A stretch of DNA of 64,000 nt from Martinezella tropici. Its GTDB lineage: Bacteria > Pseudomonadota > Alphaproteobacteria > Rhizobiales > Rhizobiaceae. Below are positions 17,382 to 26,584 of the stretch, one piece after another. The stretch spans positions 49,494 through 113,493 of the forward strand of contig NZ_QMKK01000019.1 of NCBI RefSeq assembly GCF_003287875.1. Reading direction: 5' to 3'. A program made the position numbers and the translations under genes. The stretch's first letter is position 1. Every line of letters begins with the position of its first letter. The notes under the pieces are model-generated. The model saw nothing but the letters and a program-made list of their open reading frames with translations, made no database searches and had not been told where the DNA came from.

Positions 17382-18107
17382 ATGAACCAGGTCGTTTCCA
17401 GGGAAGTGTGGCTCGAAGCCCGCCGCCAGCTGCTCGCCAGGGAGAAGGAGGCAACGCATCTTCGCGATCGCGTCAATGCGGAACGCCTGGCCTTGCCTTG
17501 GGTGAAGGTCGAGAAAGACTATGTTTTCGACACGCCGGCCGGCAAGAAGACGCTCGCGGATCTCTTCGATGGCCGCAGCCAGCTGATCATCTATCACTTC
17601 ATGCTCGGCCCGGATTGGGATGCCGGCTGCACCGGTTGCTCCTTCCTCGCCGATCATTTCGATGGAACGCTTCCGCATCTCAACAACCACGATGTCACGC
17701 TGGTCGCCGTTGCCCGCGCGCCGATCGAAAAGATAGAGGCCTACAAGAAACGCATGGGCTGGAAGTTCCCATGGGTGTCGTCTTTCTCCAATGATTTCAA
17801 TTTCGACTATCACGTCTCTTTCACCAAAGAGCAGCTTGCCGGTGAAAAGGTGTTCTATAACTTCACCGATATGGACGCCGCCAACGGCAATGACGAGTTG
17901 CCGGGCCTCAGCGCCTTTTACAAGGATGAAGCCGGCAATATCTTTCACACCTATTCCAGCTATGCCCGCGGCGGCGAGGAAATGATCGGTACGCTGATGA
18001 TCCTCGACAATGCGCCGAAGGGCCGGAATGAAGACCACACCATGGATTTCGTGCGTCGCCACGACGAATATCAGGAGGCGGCGAAGGCGGGCTCCTGCTG
18101 CCATTGA
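17382..18107 (+). CDS. DUF899 family thioredoxin-like protein
   Basis: 241 residues. The sequence VSREVWLEARRQLLAREKEATHLRDRVNAERLALPWV at the start and YVFDTPAGKKTLADLFDGRSQLIIYHFMLGPDW are DUF899 hallmarks. It then has a thioredoxin-fold core with cysteines in AGCTGCSFLADHF, in the place of a peroxiredoxin active site, and a C-terminal GSCCH. The family's biochemistry is poorly defined; a thiol-redox role is inferred. Divergence from a MarR regulator with an operator over the promoter suggests it is induced by a small molecule or oxidant. Confidence 0.85.
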   Translation: MNQVVSREVWLEARRQLLAREKEATHLRDRVNAERLALPWVKVEKDYVFDTPAGKKTLADLFDGRSQLIIYHFMLGPDWDAGCTGCSFLADHFDGTLPHLNNHDVTLVAVARAPIEKIEAYKKRMGWKFPWVSSFSNDFNFDYHVSFTKEQLAGEKVFYNFTDMDAANGNDELPGLSAFYKDEAGNIFHTYSSYARGGEEMIGTLMILDNAPKGRNEDHTMDFVRRHDEYQEAAKAGSCCH

Positions 18108-18139
18108 GGCATGACGGGACTGCCAAATTCATGCCATGC

Positions 18140-18172
18140 GGCGCAAGGGGTCGAATTATTATGCCTTGCGCC
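18140..18172. terminator. Hairpin after the DUF899 gene, possible terminator
   Basis: GGCGCAAGG (18140-18148) and CCTTGCGCC (18164-18172) are perfect inverted repeats with a 15-base loop, 33 bases beyond the DUF899 stop. There is no clear T-tract, so termination is uncertain. Confidence 0.4.
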
Positions 18173-18324
18173 TAGTTAAGACCTGGAGCCTGCTCGCCGG
18201 GAAACGACGGGTTATCGATGAGCCATCGTTCGGCCGTCACTTTCATCGGCCATGATGCGCGTGCGCCGACATCAGGCTCAAGACAAGACGGATGACCGCA
18301 ACAATCACAACAGGGAGAGACGCG

Positions 18325-19101
18325 ATGGCTGAGAAAGGATATTTTGTCTGGTACGAGCTGATGACCACCGACATGGCGGCGGCCGAAGCTTTTTACCGCA
18401 AGGTGGTTGGCTGGGATGCGGCGGATGCCGGCATGCCGGAAGTCGGCATGGACTATACGTTGTTTAGCGCTGGTGCCGGCCCTGTTGCAGGCTTGATGAT
18501 CTTGCCGGAGGAGGCGAAGGCCATGGGCACCCCGCCCTGCTGGACCGGCTATATCGGCGTTCCCAATGTCGACGAGACGGCAAAGACGATCGCCGCCAAG
18601 GGTGGCAGGATCTATCGCGAGCCGACCGACATTCCAAGCGTCGGCAGATTTGCCGTCGTCTCCGATCCCTACGGCGCCGCCTTCTGCCTCTTCACGCCGC
18701 TGCCGGGCCAGGATTGGCAGCCGCCAGCCCCCGCCACCCCAGGCTATTTCGGCTGGCATGAGCTCTATGCCGGCGACGGCCCGAAGGCCTTCGATTTCTA
18801 CAGCGAGATGTTCGGCTGGGAATTAAGCTCCGATTTCGACATGGGGCCGATGGGCAAATACAAGATCTTCAAGATCGGCGATCGGGACTTCGGCGGCATC
18901 ATGACCAAACCGGCGGAAATGCCCACGCCCGCCTGGAATTTCTACATCAACGTCCCGGCGATCGATGCGGCGATCACCCGCATCACGGAAGGCGGCGGCA
19001 AGATTGCCAACGGCCCGATGGAAGTCCCCGGCGGCAGCTGGATCGTCCAGGCCACCGACCCGCAGGGCGCCTTCTTTTCGCTGGTTGCGCCGGTGCGGTA
19101 G
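18325..19101 (+). CDS. VOC (glyoxalase/bleomycin-resistance fold) family protein
   Basis: 258 residues made of two VOC modules: residues 1-120 (YFVWYELMTTDMAAAEAFYRKVVGW to AFCLFTPLPGQDW) and 130-258 (GYFGWHELYAGDGPKAFDFYSEMFGW to GAFFSLVAPVR). The layout matches the glyoxalase-like CFP-30B group. The substrate is unknown; VOC proteins handle metal-dependent isomerisations, dioxygenations or antibiotic sequestration. The start at 18325 follows AGGGAGAG; an in-frame ATG at 18292 lacks such a site. It stands alone, followed by a palindromic repeat. Confidence 0.85.
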   Translation: MAEKGYFVWYELMTTDMAAAEAFYRKVVGWDAADAGMPEVGMDYTLFSAGAGPVAGLMILPEEAKAMGTPPCWTGYIGVPNVDETAKTIAAKGGRIYREPTDIPSVGRFAVVSDPYGAAFCLFTPLPGQDWQPPAPATPGYFGWHELYAGDGPKAFDFYSEMFGWELSSDFDMGPMGKYKIFKIGDRDFGGIMTKPAEMPTPAWNFYINVPAIDAAITRITEGGGKIANGPMEVPGGSWIVQATDPQGAFFSLVAPVR

Positions 19102-19104
19102 TTT

Positions 19105-19256
19105 TCACCCTCCTCTTGAGGGAATAGTACCTCCCCCTTGAGGGGGGAGGTCGCCGCAAAGCGGCGGGTGGGGGTGACGCCCAGATCTGTAAAGATCGTC
19201 GCAGATCACCCCACCCCGGAGCTTCGCTCCGACCCTCCCCCTCAAGAGGAGGGTGA
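19105..19256. repeat. Palindromic intergenic element with perfect 18-base ends
   Basis: TCACCCTCCTCTTGAGGG at 19105-19122 is exactly repeated in inverse at 19239-19256. Nested inside are further inverted segments (CCTCCCCCTTGAGG, GTCGCCGCAAAGCGGCG and CCGGAGCTTCGCTCCG). It fills the gap between two convergent genes and could terminate both transcripts. Its GC-rich nested structure resembles the element at 11111-11300 in style but not in sequence. Confidence 0.82.
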
Positions 19257-19260
19257 TTTT

Positions 19261-20772
19261 TTACCGCTTCAAGCTGCCGAGAATGCCGCGCACCAGCGCC
19301 CGTCCGACCTGCGTGGCGACCGTGCGCGCCACGCTCTTCAACGCCGCTTCCATGATCGTTTCGCGCTGATAGCCCGAACGACGCCCGGCAGGCTTGCTGT
19401 TGTCGCCGCCGAATCCGGGCAGGGTCCAGCCATCGCCGGCACTCTCGTTCTGCGGCGCTGCCGCCTTGCTCGCACGCTCCGCCAGGATTTCATAAGCCGA
19501 CTCGCGATCGATCGTCTGGTCGTAGACACCGGCGACCGGGCTTGCATTGATGATCGCCTGCCGCTCGGCGTCGCTGACCGGGCCGATGCGGCCGGACGGA
19601 GGGCGGATCAGCGTGCGCTCGACGACGGACGGTGCGCCCTTGCCCTCCAGCATCGAGATGAGCGCCTCGCCGGTACCAAGCGTGGTGATGACGGTGGCGC
19701 AATCGAAGGCGGGATTGGGCCGGAAGGTCGAGGCCGCCGTCTGCACGGCCTTCTGCTCGCGCGGCGAATAGGCGCGAAGCGCATGCTGCACGCGGTTGCC
19801 GAGCTGTGCCAGCACCGTTTCCGGGACGTCGAGCGGGTTCTGGGTGACGAAATAGACGCCGACACCCTTGGAGCGGATAAGGCGCACAACTTGCTCGACG
19901 CGTTCGATCAGCACCTTCGGCGCGTCGTTGAAGAGCAGGTGCGCCTCATCGAAGAAGAAGACCAGCTTCGGCTTTTCCGGATCGCCCACTTCGGGCAGTT
20001 CCTCGAACAGCTCGGAGAGCAGCCACAGCAGGAAGGTGGCATAGAGGCGCGGGTTCATCATCAGCTTCTCGGCTGCGAGCACCGAAACCTGGCCGTAGCC
20101 GTCATTACTGACGCGCATGATGTCGGAGATTTTGAGCGCCGGCTCGCCGAAGAAGTTTTCCGCGCCCTGCTGTTCCAGCACGAGCATGGCCCGCTGGATC
20201 GAGCCGACCGACGACTTCGAGATCAGGCCGTATTTGCTGGAAAGCTCGCTGGCATTCTCACCCATATAGTTCAGCAGCGCCTGCAGGTCCTTGAGATCGA
20301 GCAGTGCCAGGCCGTTTTCATCGGCGATCTTGAAGGCGATGTTGAGCACGCCCTCCTGCGCCTCGGACGCATCCATCAAGCGTGCCAGCAGCAGCGGCCC
20401 CATCTCGGCGATGGTCGTGCGCACGCGATGGCCTTTTTCGCCATAGAGGTCCCAGAAGATCACCGGGAACTGATCGAATTCATAGGGCGAGAGGCCGATC
20501 TCTTCGGCACGCTTCAGCAGGAAGTCCTTGGCCTCGCCCTTGGCGGCGATGCCGGAGAGATCGCCCTTGATGTCGGCACAGAAGACGGGCACGCCGGCCT
20601 TGGAAAATCCTTCCGCCAGCACCTGCAGTGTCACCGTCTTGCCGGTGCCGGTCGCGCCGGTGACGAGGCCGTGGCGGTTGCCGAATTTCAGCGTCAGGAA
20701 CTCGTCCTTGTTGATGCTGTCATCCGGATTGCGGCTCGCGCCGACGAAAATCTGTCCATCCTGCTGCGGCAT
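19261..20772 (-). CDS. HerA-like ATPase, DUF853 family
   Basis: 503 residues. Walker A is GATGTGKT (residues 39-46) and Walker B is KLVFFFDEAHLLF. HGLVTGATGTGKTVTLQVLAEGFSKAGVPVFCADIKGDLSG and VGVYFVTQNPLDVPETVLAQLGNRVQHALRAY are typical of the DUF853 helicase-like family, related to HerA/FtsK motors. A C-terminal glycine- and arginine-rich tail precedes a short helix (VARTVATQVGRALVRGILGSLKR). The role is unknown; DNA translocation is inferred only from the fold. Start 20772 (MPQQDGQIFVGASR) follows GGGAGAC, and upstream sequence is an interspersed repeat. Confidence 0.88.
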   Translation of the reverse strand: MPQQDGQIFVGASRNPDDSINKDEFLTLKFGNRHGLVTGATGTGKTVTLQVLAEGFSKAGVPVFCADIKGDLSGIAAKGEAKDFLLKRAEEIGLSPYEFDQFPVIFWDLYGEKGHRVRTTIAEMGPLLLARLMDASEAQEGVLNIAFKIADENGLALLDLKDLQALLNYMGENASELSSKYGLISKSSVGSIQRAMLVLEQQGAENFFGEPALKISDIMRVSNDGYGQVSVLAAEKLMMNPRLYATFLLWLLSELFEELPEVGDPEKPKLVFFFDEAHLLFNDAPKVLIERVEQVVRLIRSKGVGVYFVTQNPLDVPETVLAQLGNRVQHALRAYSPREQKAVQTAASTFRPNPAFDCATVITTLGTGEALISMLEGKGAPSVVERTLIRPPSGRIGPVSDAERQAIINASPVAGVYDQTIDRESAYEILAERASKAAAPQNESAGDGWTLPGFGGDNSKPAGRRSGYQRETIMEAALKSVARTVATQVGRALVRGILGSLKR

Positions 20773-20787
20773 GGTGTCGTCTCCCTT

Positions 20788-20889
20788 AAAGCACTTCCAG
20801 CAAAAGTGCGAAGCGGTTTTGCGTCCGGAACTGCGTAAAAACAAAAAGATAGAGCGTTTTCGCGATTCGAAGAAAAGCGGAAATGCTCT
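20788..20889. repeat. Interspersed intergenic repeat, copy 1 (GCACTTCCAGCAAAAGTGCG type)
   Basis: A run beginning AAAGCACTTCCAGCAAAAGTG, followed by AAGCGGTTTTGCGTCCGGAA, CTGCGTAAAAACAAAAAGAT and AGAGCG, is recognisably the same as stretches at 25492-25560 and 39176-39241 in this window. The start is itself a small hairpin (GCACTTcca/AAAGTGC). It abuts the 5' end of the HerA-like gene and could form its leader. Confidence 0.75.
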
Positions 20890-20939
20890 AGAACATGATG
20901 CCGAAAAGTGTCACCGGTTTTCCGACGACATCATGCTCT
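20890..20939. repeat. Short palindromic repeat (AGAACATGATG...CATCATGCTCT)
   Basis: AGAACATGATG (20890-20900) and CATCATGCTCT (20929-20939) are inverted with one mismatch around CCGAAAAGTG...TTTTCCGACGA. I recall similar sequences between genes in Rhizobium genomes. It is adjacent to copy 1 of the other repeat family. Confidence 0.65.
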
Positions 20940-20950
20940 ACCTATTTGAT

Positions 20951-21003
20951 CCTAGTACCGGGTGATTCTGCATCGATTCGATCCAGAATCATCCGGTACT
21001 AGG
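20951..21003. repeat. Twenty-base inverted repeat (long hairpin)
   Basis: CCTAGTACCGGGTGATTCTG (20951-20970) and its reverse complement with one mismatch (20984-21003) flank a 13-base spacer. It lies in the 428-base gap upstream of the small DUF2267-like gene. There is no T-tract, so it is more likely a dispersed palindrome than a terminator. The rest of the gap to 21200 holds nothing else I can recognise. Confidence 0.75.
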
Positions 21004-21200
21004 GCGGCGGCACAGCAGCCTTTCGGGCAGTCAGGGCCATTCATCGATTTGTCCTGACACTGTTATAAGAACTGACTTGAATGCGGACAACTGTTCGCGT
21101 CGCGGTTATGCTTCTGGTAGCGTAAGGACCGCCAGCGCGGCTTGTGCCGGTCGCTTCATTCAGTTACGTTGACGTTAACGTCGTAAAGGTAGAGGCCACA

Positions 21201-21596
21201 ATGAACGAAGTTATTGATCAGATCGCGACCAAAGCCGGCATCGCTCCCGACCTCGCGGAAAAGGCCGTCGGCATGATTCTCGGCTTCCTGCAGCGCGAAG
21301 CTCCGGATGGTCCTGTCACCAAGATGATCGAATCCATTCCCGGCGCCAGCGATCTCGTTGCGCAATATAACGGCGAGGAAACGGGCGGCGGTGGTCTGCT
21401 GGGTGGCCTGCTCAGCGCCGTCGGCGGTGGCGGCGGCCTGATGGCGCTCGGCCAGCAGCTGATGAGCAGCGGTCTCAGCATGGGCGAAATCACCTCGCTC
21501 GCCAAGGAGACGATTGCAACCGCCCGCCAGCATGCCGGCGACGAGGTAGTCGACCAGGTTGTCAGTTCCGTCCCGGGCCTGCACCAGTTCATTTGA
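21201..21596 (+). CDS. Small DUF2267-like protein with glycine-rich linker
   Basis: 131 residues. The N-terminal helices (MNEVIDQIATKAGIAPDLAEKAVGMILGFLQRE) resemble the DUF2267-type helical unit. A glycine-rich linker (residues about 59-80) follows, then a second helical segment (LSMGEITSLAKETIATARQHAGDEVVDQVVSSVPGL). The function is unknown. ATG 21201 follows AGGTAGAGG; the frame extends 19 codons upstream without a better start. It has its own strong terminator at 21622, so it is a single-gene unit. The family name is a tentative match from memory. Confidence 0.75.
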   Translation: MNEVIDQIATKAGIAPDLAEKAVGMILGFLQREAPDGPVTKMIESIPGASDLVAQYNGEETGGGGLLGGLLSAVGGGGGLMALGQQLMSSGLSMGEITSLAKETIATARQHAGDEVVDQVVSSVPGLHQFI

Positions 21597-21621
21597 GGCT
21601 GCTATTGCTTTTGATAACGAG

Positions 21622-21655
21622 AGCCGCCGGCTAATTCCCGGCGGCTTTTGTTGTT
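21622..21655 (+). terminator. Rho-independent terminator
   Basis: AGCCGCCGG (21622-21630) pairs with CCGGCGGCT (21638-21646), followed by TTTTGTTGTT. It ends the DUF2267-like transcript. Confidence 0.9.
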
Positions 21656-21741
21656 CAGAAGGCAGCCCCGACTTCGTCATATTGCGCCCCGTTGACGGAT
21701 GACAGCGACAGCCGGCCTCTATCGGTTGATCTTCTCCAGGG

Positions 21742-23262
21742 TCAGAACTTCCTGCCCTTCGGCGTTCCGTCGATCTCATGCCATTTGCGGCCGTCGCGTT
21801 CGATGAGTTCGTCGGCGCAGGCAGGACCAGTGCTGCCGGGCGCATAGGGATCGGGTTTGCCGCCCTCTGCCCAGAGATCGAGGAAGGGCTGCACGGCGGC
21901 CCAGCCGGCTTCGATGCCGTCGGCGCGCTGGAAGAGCGTCTGGTCACCGACGAAGAGTTCGTAGAACAGGCTTTCGTAGCCAGTCTGCTTGCCGATGTCG
22001 AAACTGTCGGCATAGCGGAAGTCGAGCGAGACCGGCGCCGTTTTCAGCACCAGCCCCGGCGATTTGATGGAGATTTCCATGTCCAGCCCCTCGTCGGGCT
22101 GCACCTGGATGATGAGCCTGTTCGGCGGAAGTTCCGGGCGGGATTCGTGGCGCGGGAATTGTGCAAAAGGCACCTGCCGGAAGGTGATGACCACCTCCGT
22201 ATCGCGTGCCTTCATCGCCTTGCCCGTGCGCAGGTAGAAGGGCACGCCGGCCCAGCGCCAGGTATCGACGAACAGCTTCAGCGCCACGAAGGTTTCGGTA
22301 TTGCTGTCAGGCGCGACGTCTGCGGTCTGGGTATAGGCGGGCAGATCGTGGCCGGCGAGCGGGCCGGCCGTATAGGCGCCGCGCACGCCATTCTTTGCCG
22401 CTTCCTCACGCGAATAGAGACGCAGGGCTTTCAGCACCTTGCCCTTTTCATTGCGGATCGATTCCGCATCAAAGCTGTTCGGCGGCTCCATCGCCACCAT
22501 GGCCAGCAGCTGGAAGAGGTGGTTCGGCACCATGTCGCGAAGCGCGCCGGTCGCATCGTAGAACTTGCCGCGCATGCCCACATCGACCAGCTCGGCCGCC
22601 GTAATCTGGACGTGATCGATATAATTGTTGTTCCACAGCGCCTCGATCATCATGTTGGCGAAGCGCGTCGTCATGATGTTCTGGACGGTTTCCTTGCCGA
22701 GGAAGTGGTCGATGCGATAGATTTGGCTTTCGGACACATGGTTCAGCAGCCGCGCGTTCAAAGCCTGTGCCGAGGCAAGATCGTGGCCGAAGGGCTTTTC
22801 GATTGCGATGCGGCGGAAGGCGCCGGTCGCCTCGTTCATCAGCCCGTTTTCGGATAGTTTCTCGGCGATATCGCCGAAGAAGCGTGGCGGCACGGCAAAA
22901 TAGAAGGCCGCATTGGCGCTTGCCGCATGCGAGAGATAGTCCGAAATCTCCTTGTAGACGCCATTCTGCGTGAAGTCGCCCGAGATATAGCTGATGCGCT
23001 TGCGCAGGCTCTGCCACGCGGTTTGCCGCTCGGGATCGTCCATATCGCCGGAGGTCTTCAGGAATGATTCCAGGCGATCCAGCAGCATGTCGACGCCGCC
23101 GGTCTCTATGCCGATACCGAGAATGTGCAAATCCTCTCCGACGAGCCCGCTGCGGGTCATGTTGATCAGAGTCGGGATCAGCAGGCGCCGGGTGAGATCG
23201 CCGGCAGCACCGAAAATCACGAAGGTCAGGGGCGGGGCGGGCGCCAGGTCGGGGGTGGTCAT
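21742..23262 (-). CDS. zwf: Glucose-6-phosphate 1-dehydrogenase
   Basis: 506 residues. The NADP-binding Rossmann start is FVIFGAAGDLTRRLLIPTL. The catalytic signature YRIDHFLGKETVQNI contains the active-site histidine and lysine region, and IEKPFGHDLASA is also typical. It oxidises glucose-6-phosphate to 6-phosphogluconolactone, feeding the Entner-Doudoroff and pentose-phosphate pathways. The ATG at 23262 (MTTPDLAP) sits 8 bases after AGAAGGAG; an in-frame ATG seven codons upstream is less well placed. In rhizobia zwf is usually followed by pgl and edd; here neither is present, so this may be a second, isolated copy. Confidence 0.95.
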   Translation of the reverse strand: MTTPDLAPAPPLTFVIFGAAGDLTRRLLIPTLINMTRSGLVGEDLHILGIGIETGGVDMLLDRLESFLKTSGDMDDPERQTAWQSLRKRISYISGDFTQNGVYKEISDYLSHAASANAAFYFAVPPRFFGDIAEKLSENGLMNEATGAFRRIAIEKPFGHDLASAQALNARLLNHVSESQIYRIDHFLGKETVQNIMTTRFANMMIEALWNNNYIDHVQITAAELVDVGMRGKFYDATGALRDMVPNHLFQLLAMVAMEPPNSFDAESIRNEKGKVLKALRLYSREEAAKNGVRGAYTAGPLAGHDLPAYTQTADVAPDSNTETFVALKLFVDTWRWAGVPFYLRTGKAMKARDTEVVITFRQVPFAQFPRHESRPELPPNRLIIQVQPDEGLDMEISIKSPGLVLKTAPVSLDFRYADSFDIGKQTGYESLFYELFVGDQTLFQRADGIEAGWAAVQPFLDLWAEGGKPDPYAPGSTGPACADELIERDGRKWHEIDGTPKGRKF

Positions 23263-23431
23263 GGGCGCTTCTCCTTCTGACAAACATGGAGCGGATTTCT
23301 GGGGGGCATCGACTATCTCCTCGGAGCTATTGCTGTTTTAGCCTCGGCTGAAGGTGTTCTAGCGCGGGCCGGCGCCGGTTGTCGATGGGATCGGCACGCC
23401 GGCGTCAGTCTGTTTCGGAACGGATCGGTTC

Positions 23432-24202
23432 CTAGTTTTTTACGGCAACCAGGAAGAGCCGCGGGAACCGCAGCAGCACCTTGCCGTCGACGAGCGGCGG
23501 ATATGCCTTTTCTATGTGCTTCAGATATTCGGCGGTGAAGGCATCGCGATGCTCTGCGCCGGCATGGTCGAGGTAAGGGCGCAGGCCCGTGCCCTTCACC
23601 CATTCGACGATGGCGGCGGCATTCTCCAGCACGTGATTGTAGTTGGTGTGCCAGATATCGACCCGGGCCGATTTGCCGACCAGCCTGTTGTAATAGACCG
23701 ACGGTGCAGGCAGCGGATTGCGGCGTACGCTCTTCTTGGCGAAGGCATCGCTCCAGGGACCGTTCTTTGCGGTCTCTTCCATCATCAGATGGCTCTGCTC
23801 GGTCAGGTTGTCGGGCATTTGCACGGCAAGCACGCCGCCAGGTTTCAGCCCGTCCATCAGGTGGTCGAGGATGTCGAGATGATTGGGCAACCACTGAAAC
23901 ACCGCATTGGCAAAAAGCAGGTCCAAGGGTTCTTGCGGCCGCCACGTGGCGAGATCGGCCTTTTCAAAGTGCGTGCCGGGCATGCGCTTGCGAGCGGCCT
24001 CCAGCATATTGTCGTCGCTGTCGAGGCCGGAGACACCGGCGGTGCCGTAACGCTCGACGATCAGCTCGGTCGAATTGCCAGGCCCGCAACCGAGGTCGAT
24101 CGCTCGTTCGACATGCTCCAGCGGCACTTGCGCCAAGAGGTCCCGTGCCGGGCGCGTGCGTTCATCCTCGAATTTCACATATTGGCCGGCAGACCATGCC
24201 AT
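23432..24202 (-). CDS. tam: Trans-aconitate 2-methyltransferase
   Basis: 256 residues. The N-terminus [27 protein letters not shown] is characteristic of Tam. The SAM-binding motif I is [15 protein letters not shown], and [16 protein letters not shown] is the post-motif region. It methylates trans-aconitate, a spontaneous inhibitor formed from cis-aconitate, at the expense of S-adenosylmethionine. ATG 24202 matches the family start; the frame is open 14 codons upstream. Its neighbours on the same strand, an alcohol dehydrogenase and zwf, are separated by 56 and 169 bases and are probably independent. Confidence 0.93.
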   Translation of the reverse strand: MAWSAGQYVKFEDERTRPARDLLAQVPLEHVERAIDLGCGPGNSTELIVERYGTAGVSGLDSDDNMLEAARKRMPGTHFEKADLATWRPQEPLDLLFANAVFQWLPNHLDILDHLMDGLKPGGVLAVQMPDNLTEQSHLMMEETAKNGPWSDAFAKKSVRRNPLPAPSVYYNRLVGKSARVDIWHTNYNHVLENAAAIVEWVKGTGLRPYLDHAGAEHRDAFTAEYLKHIEKAYPPLVDGKVLLRFPRLFLVAVKN

Positions 24203-24258
24203 AAGCGTATCCTCTTCGTGGATTGCCGTTTCCCCGATGCCCATAGCACCGGGATATA

Positions 24259-25299
<1,041 letters not shown>

Positions 25300-25491
25300 G
25301 GGAGTTCTCGCTCTTCCCTGACGGTTTGGCCGGCTCATCATTTTTCCTGATGGACCTATTCGTCAAGCTGTTGTTTCGACGCATGAAAATTGCGCCATGA
25401 ATGCGGTATCGAGCGCTTTGTTGCAAATGAATTTTGCCGCATAGTTTCTGCTTGACCCTTGGGTTGCGCGGTTATTTGCTTTTCGCCACCC

Positions 25492-25591
25492 AGAGCAATT
25501 CCAGGAAAAGCGCGTAGCGATTTTCCGGCTGGAGCTGCATGAAAACAAAGAGATGGAGCGGTTCGCAGAGTCCATGAAAAGCTGGACCGCT
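25492..25591. repeat. Interspersed intergenic repeat, copy 2
   Basis: AGAGCAATTCCAGGAAAAGC is followed by GCGTAGCGATTTTCCGGCTG and then GCATGAAAACAAAGAGATGG and AGCGG. The order matches the copies at 20788-20889 and 39176-39241 with scattered changes. It reaches almost to the ribosome site of the aminotransferase gene, so it would be transcribed as that gene's leader. The remaining 190 bases of the 309-base gap (25300-25491) hold only weak promoter-like sequence (TTGACC near 25452). Confidence 0.72.
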
Positions 25592-25608
25592 TGAGGAGAG
25601 GAAGCACC

Positions 25609-26496
25609 ATGTCCGTCGATACGTCGCCCCGCACCACCACCTGGACCCATGTCGAGGGAGAATGGCTCTCCGGCAATCCCCCGCTGATCGGGCCGACTTC
25701 GCATGCCATGTGGCTCGGTTCGACAGTGTTCGATGGCGCGCGCTGGTTCGACGGCATCGCGCCCGATCTCGATCTCCATTGCCAGCGCATTAATCGTTCG
25801 GCCGTCGCCATGGGGCTGAAGGCGATCAAGACCTCGCAGGAGATCGAGGCGCTCGCCTGGGAAGGTATCAGAAAATTCGACGGCAAGACGCCCATCTACA
25901 TCAAGCCGATGTATTGGGGCGAGCATGGCTCGCCGGGCAGCGTCGTTGCCGTCGATGCGGAATCGACGCGCTTCGCCCTCTGCCTGTTCGAGGCGCCGCT
26001 TGGCGGCAATGGCGGCATCACGCTCACAGTCTCGCCCTTCCGCCGCCCGTCGCCGGAAACGGCGATGACCGACGCCAAGGCCGGCTCGCTCTATCCGAAC
26101 AGCGGCCGCATGATCCTGGAGGCGAGAAGTCGCGGTTTCAATAATGCGCTGGTGCGCGACATCAACGGCAACGTTGTCGAGACGGCATCCTCCAACGTCT
26201 TCATGGTCAAGGACGGTATCGTCTATACGCCCGTCGCCAACCGCACCTTCCTTGCCGGCATCACGCGCGCCCGCGTCATCGGTCTGCTACGCCAGGAGGG
26301 CTTCGATGTGCGGGAGGAAACCCTATCCGTCGAACAGTTCATGGGCGCCGACGAAATCTTCACGACCGGCAACTATTCCAAGGTCGTCAGCGTCAACCGC
26401 TTGGACGACCGCGAATTCCAGGAAGGACCGGTCGCCCGCAAGGCGCTGGAACTCTATATGGATTGGGCTCACGGCCGCAGCGCCAGCGAGGAATAA
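25609..26496 (+). CDS. ilvE: Branched-chain amino acid aminotransferase
   Basis: 295 residues of fold-type IV PLP enzymes. SHAMWLGSTVFDGARWFDG and the C-terminal EETLSVEQFMGADEIFTTGNYSKVVSVNRLDD are family features; the PLP lysine is expected in MTDAKAGSLYPNSGRMI, followed by ETASSNVFMVKDG. It transfers amino groups between leucine, isoleucine or valine and 2-oxoglutarate. D-amino-acid aminotransferase is an alternative subfamily that cannot be fully excluded. ATG 25609 follows GAGGAGAGG. The leucine-degradation genes at the left end of the window are in a separate unit. Confidence 0.88.
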   Translation: MSVDTSPRTTTWTHVEGEWLSGNPPLIGPTSHAMWLGSTVFDGARWFDGIAPDLDLHCQRINRSAVAMGLKAIKTSQEIEALAWEGIRKFDGKTPIYIKPMYWGEHGSPGSVVAVDAESTRFALCLFEAPLGGNGGITLTVSPFRRPSPETAMTDAKAGSLYPNSGRMILEARSRGFNNALVRDINGNVVETASSNVFMVKDGIVYTPVANRTFLAGITRARVIGLLRQEGFDVREETLSVEQFMGADEIFTTGNYSKVVSVNRLDDREFQEGPVARKALELYMDWAHGRSASEE

Positions 26497-26518
26497 CCCT
26501 TTTCGTAAGGAGAAGGAC

Positions 26519-26584
26519 ATGCGGAAGAGTGCGGCCGTTTATGGCCGCACGGGTGTTCCCACACGACCTGCCGAAGCGATGTAG
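26519..26584 (+). CDS. Possible 21-residue mini-ORF downstream of ilvE
   Basis: AAGGAGAAGG lies directly before an ATG that opens a 21-codon frame ending at TAG 26582-26584. The frame overlaps the 3' end of the convergent glutathione transferase gene and a perfect hairpin (GTGCGGCC at 26529-26536 against GGCCGCAC at 26543-26550). The strong ribosome site is the only support. It may be coincidental, with the hairpin serving as a shared terminator structure. Confidence 0.25.
   Translation: MRKSAAVYGRTGVPTRPAEAM

Noticed and set aside
19138..20838. A 566-codon open frame on the plus strand
   Set aside because: It is antisense to the HerA-like ATPase gene, which has clear Walker motifs; the frame has no family features and is a high-G+C shadow.
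21778..22857. A 359-codon plus-strand frame
   Set aside because: Antisense to zwf; no recognisable motifs.
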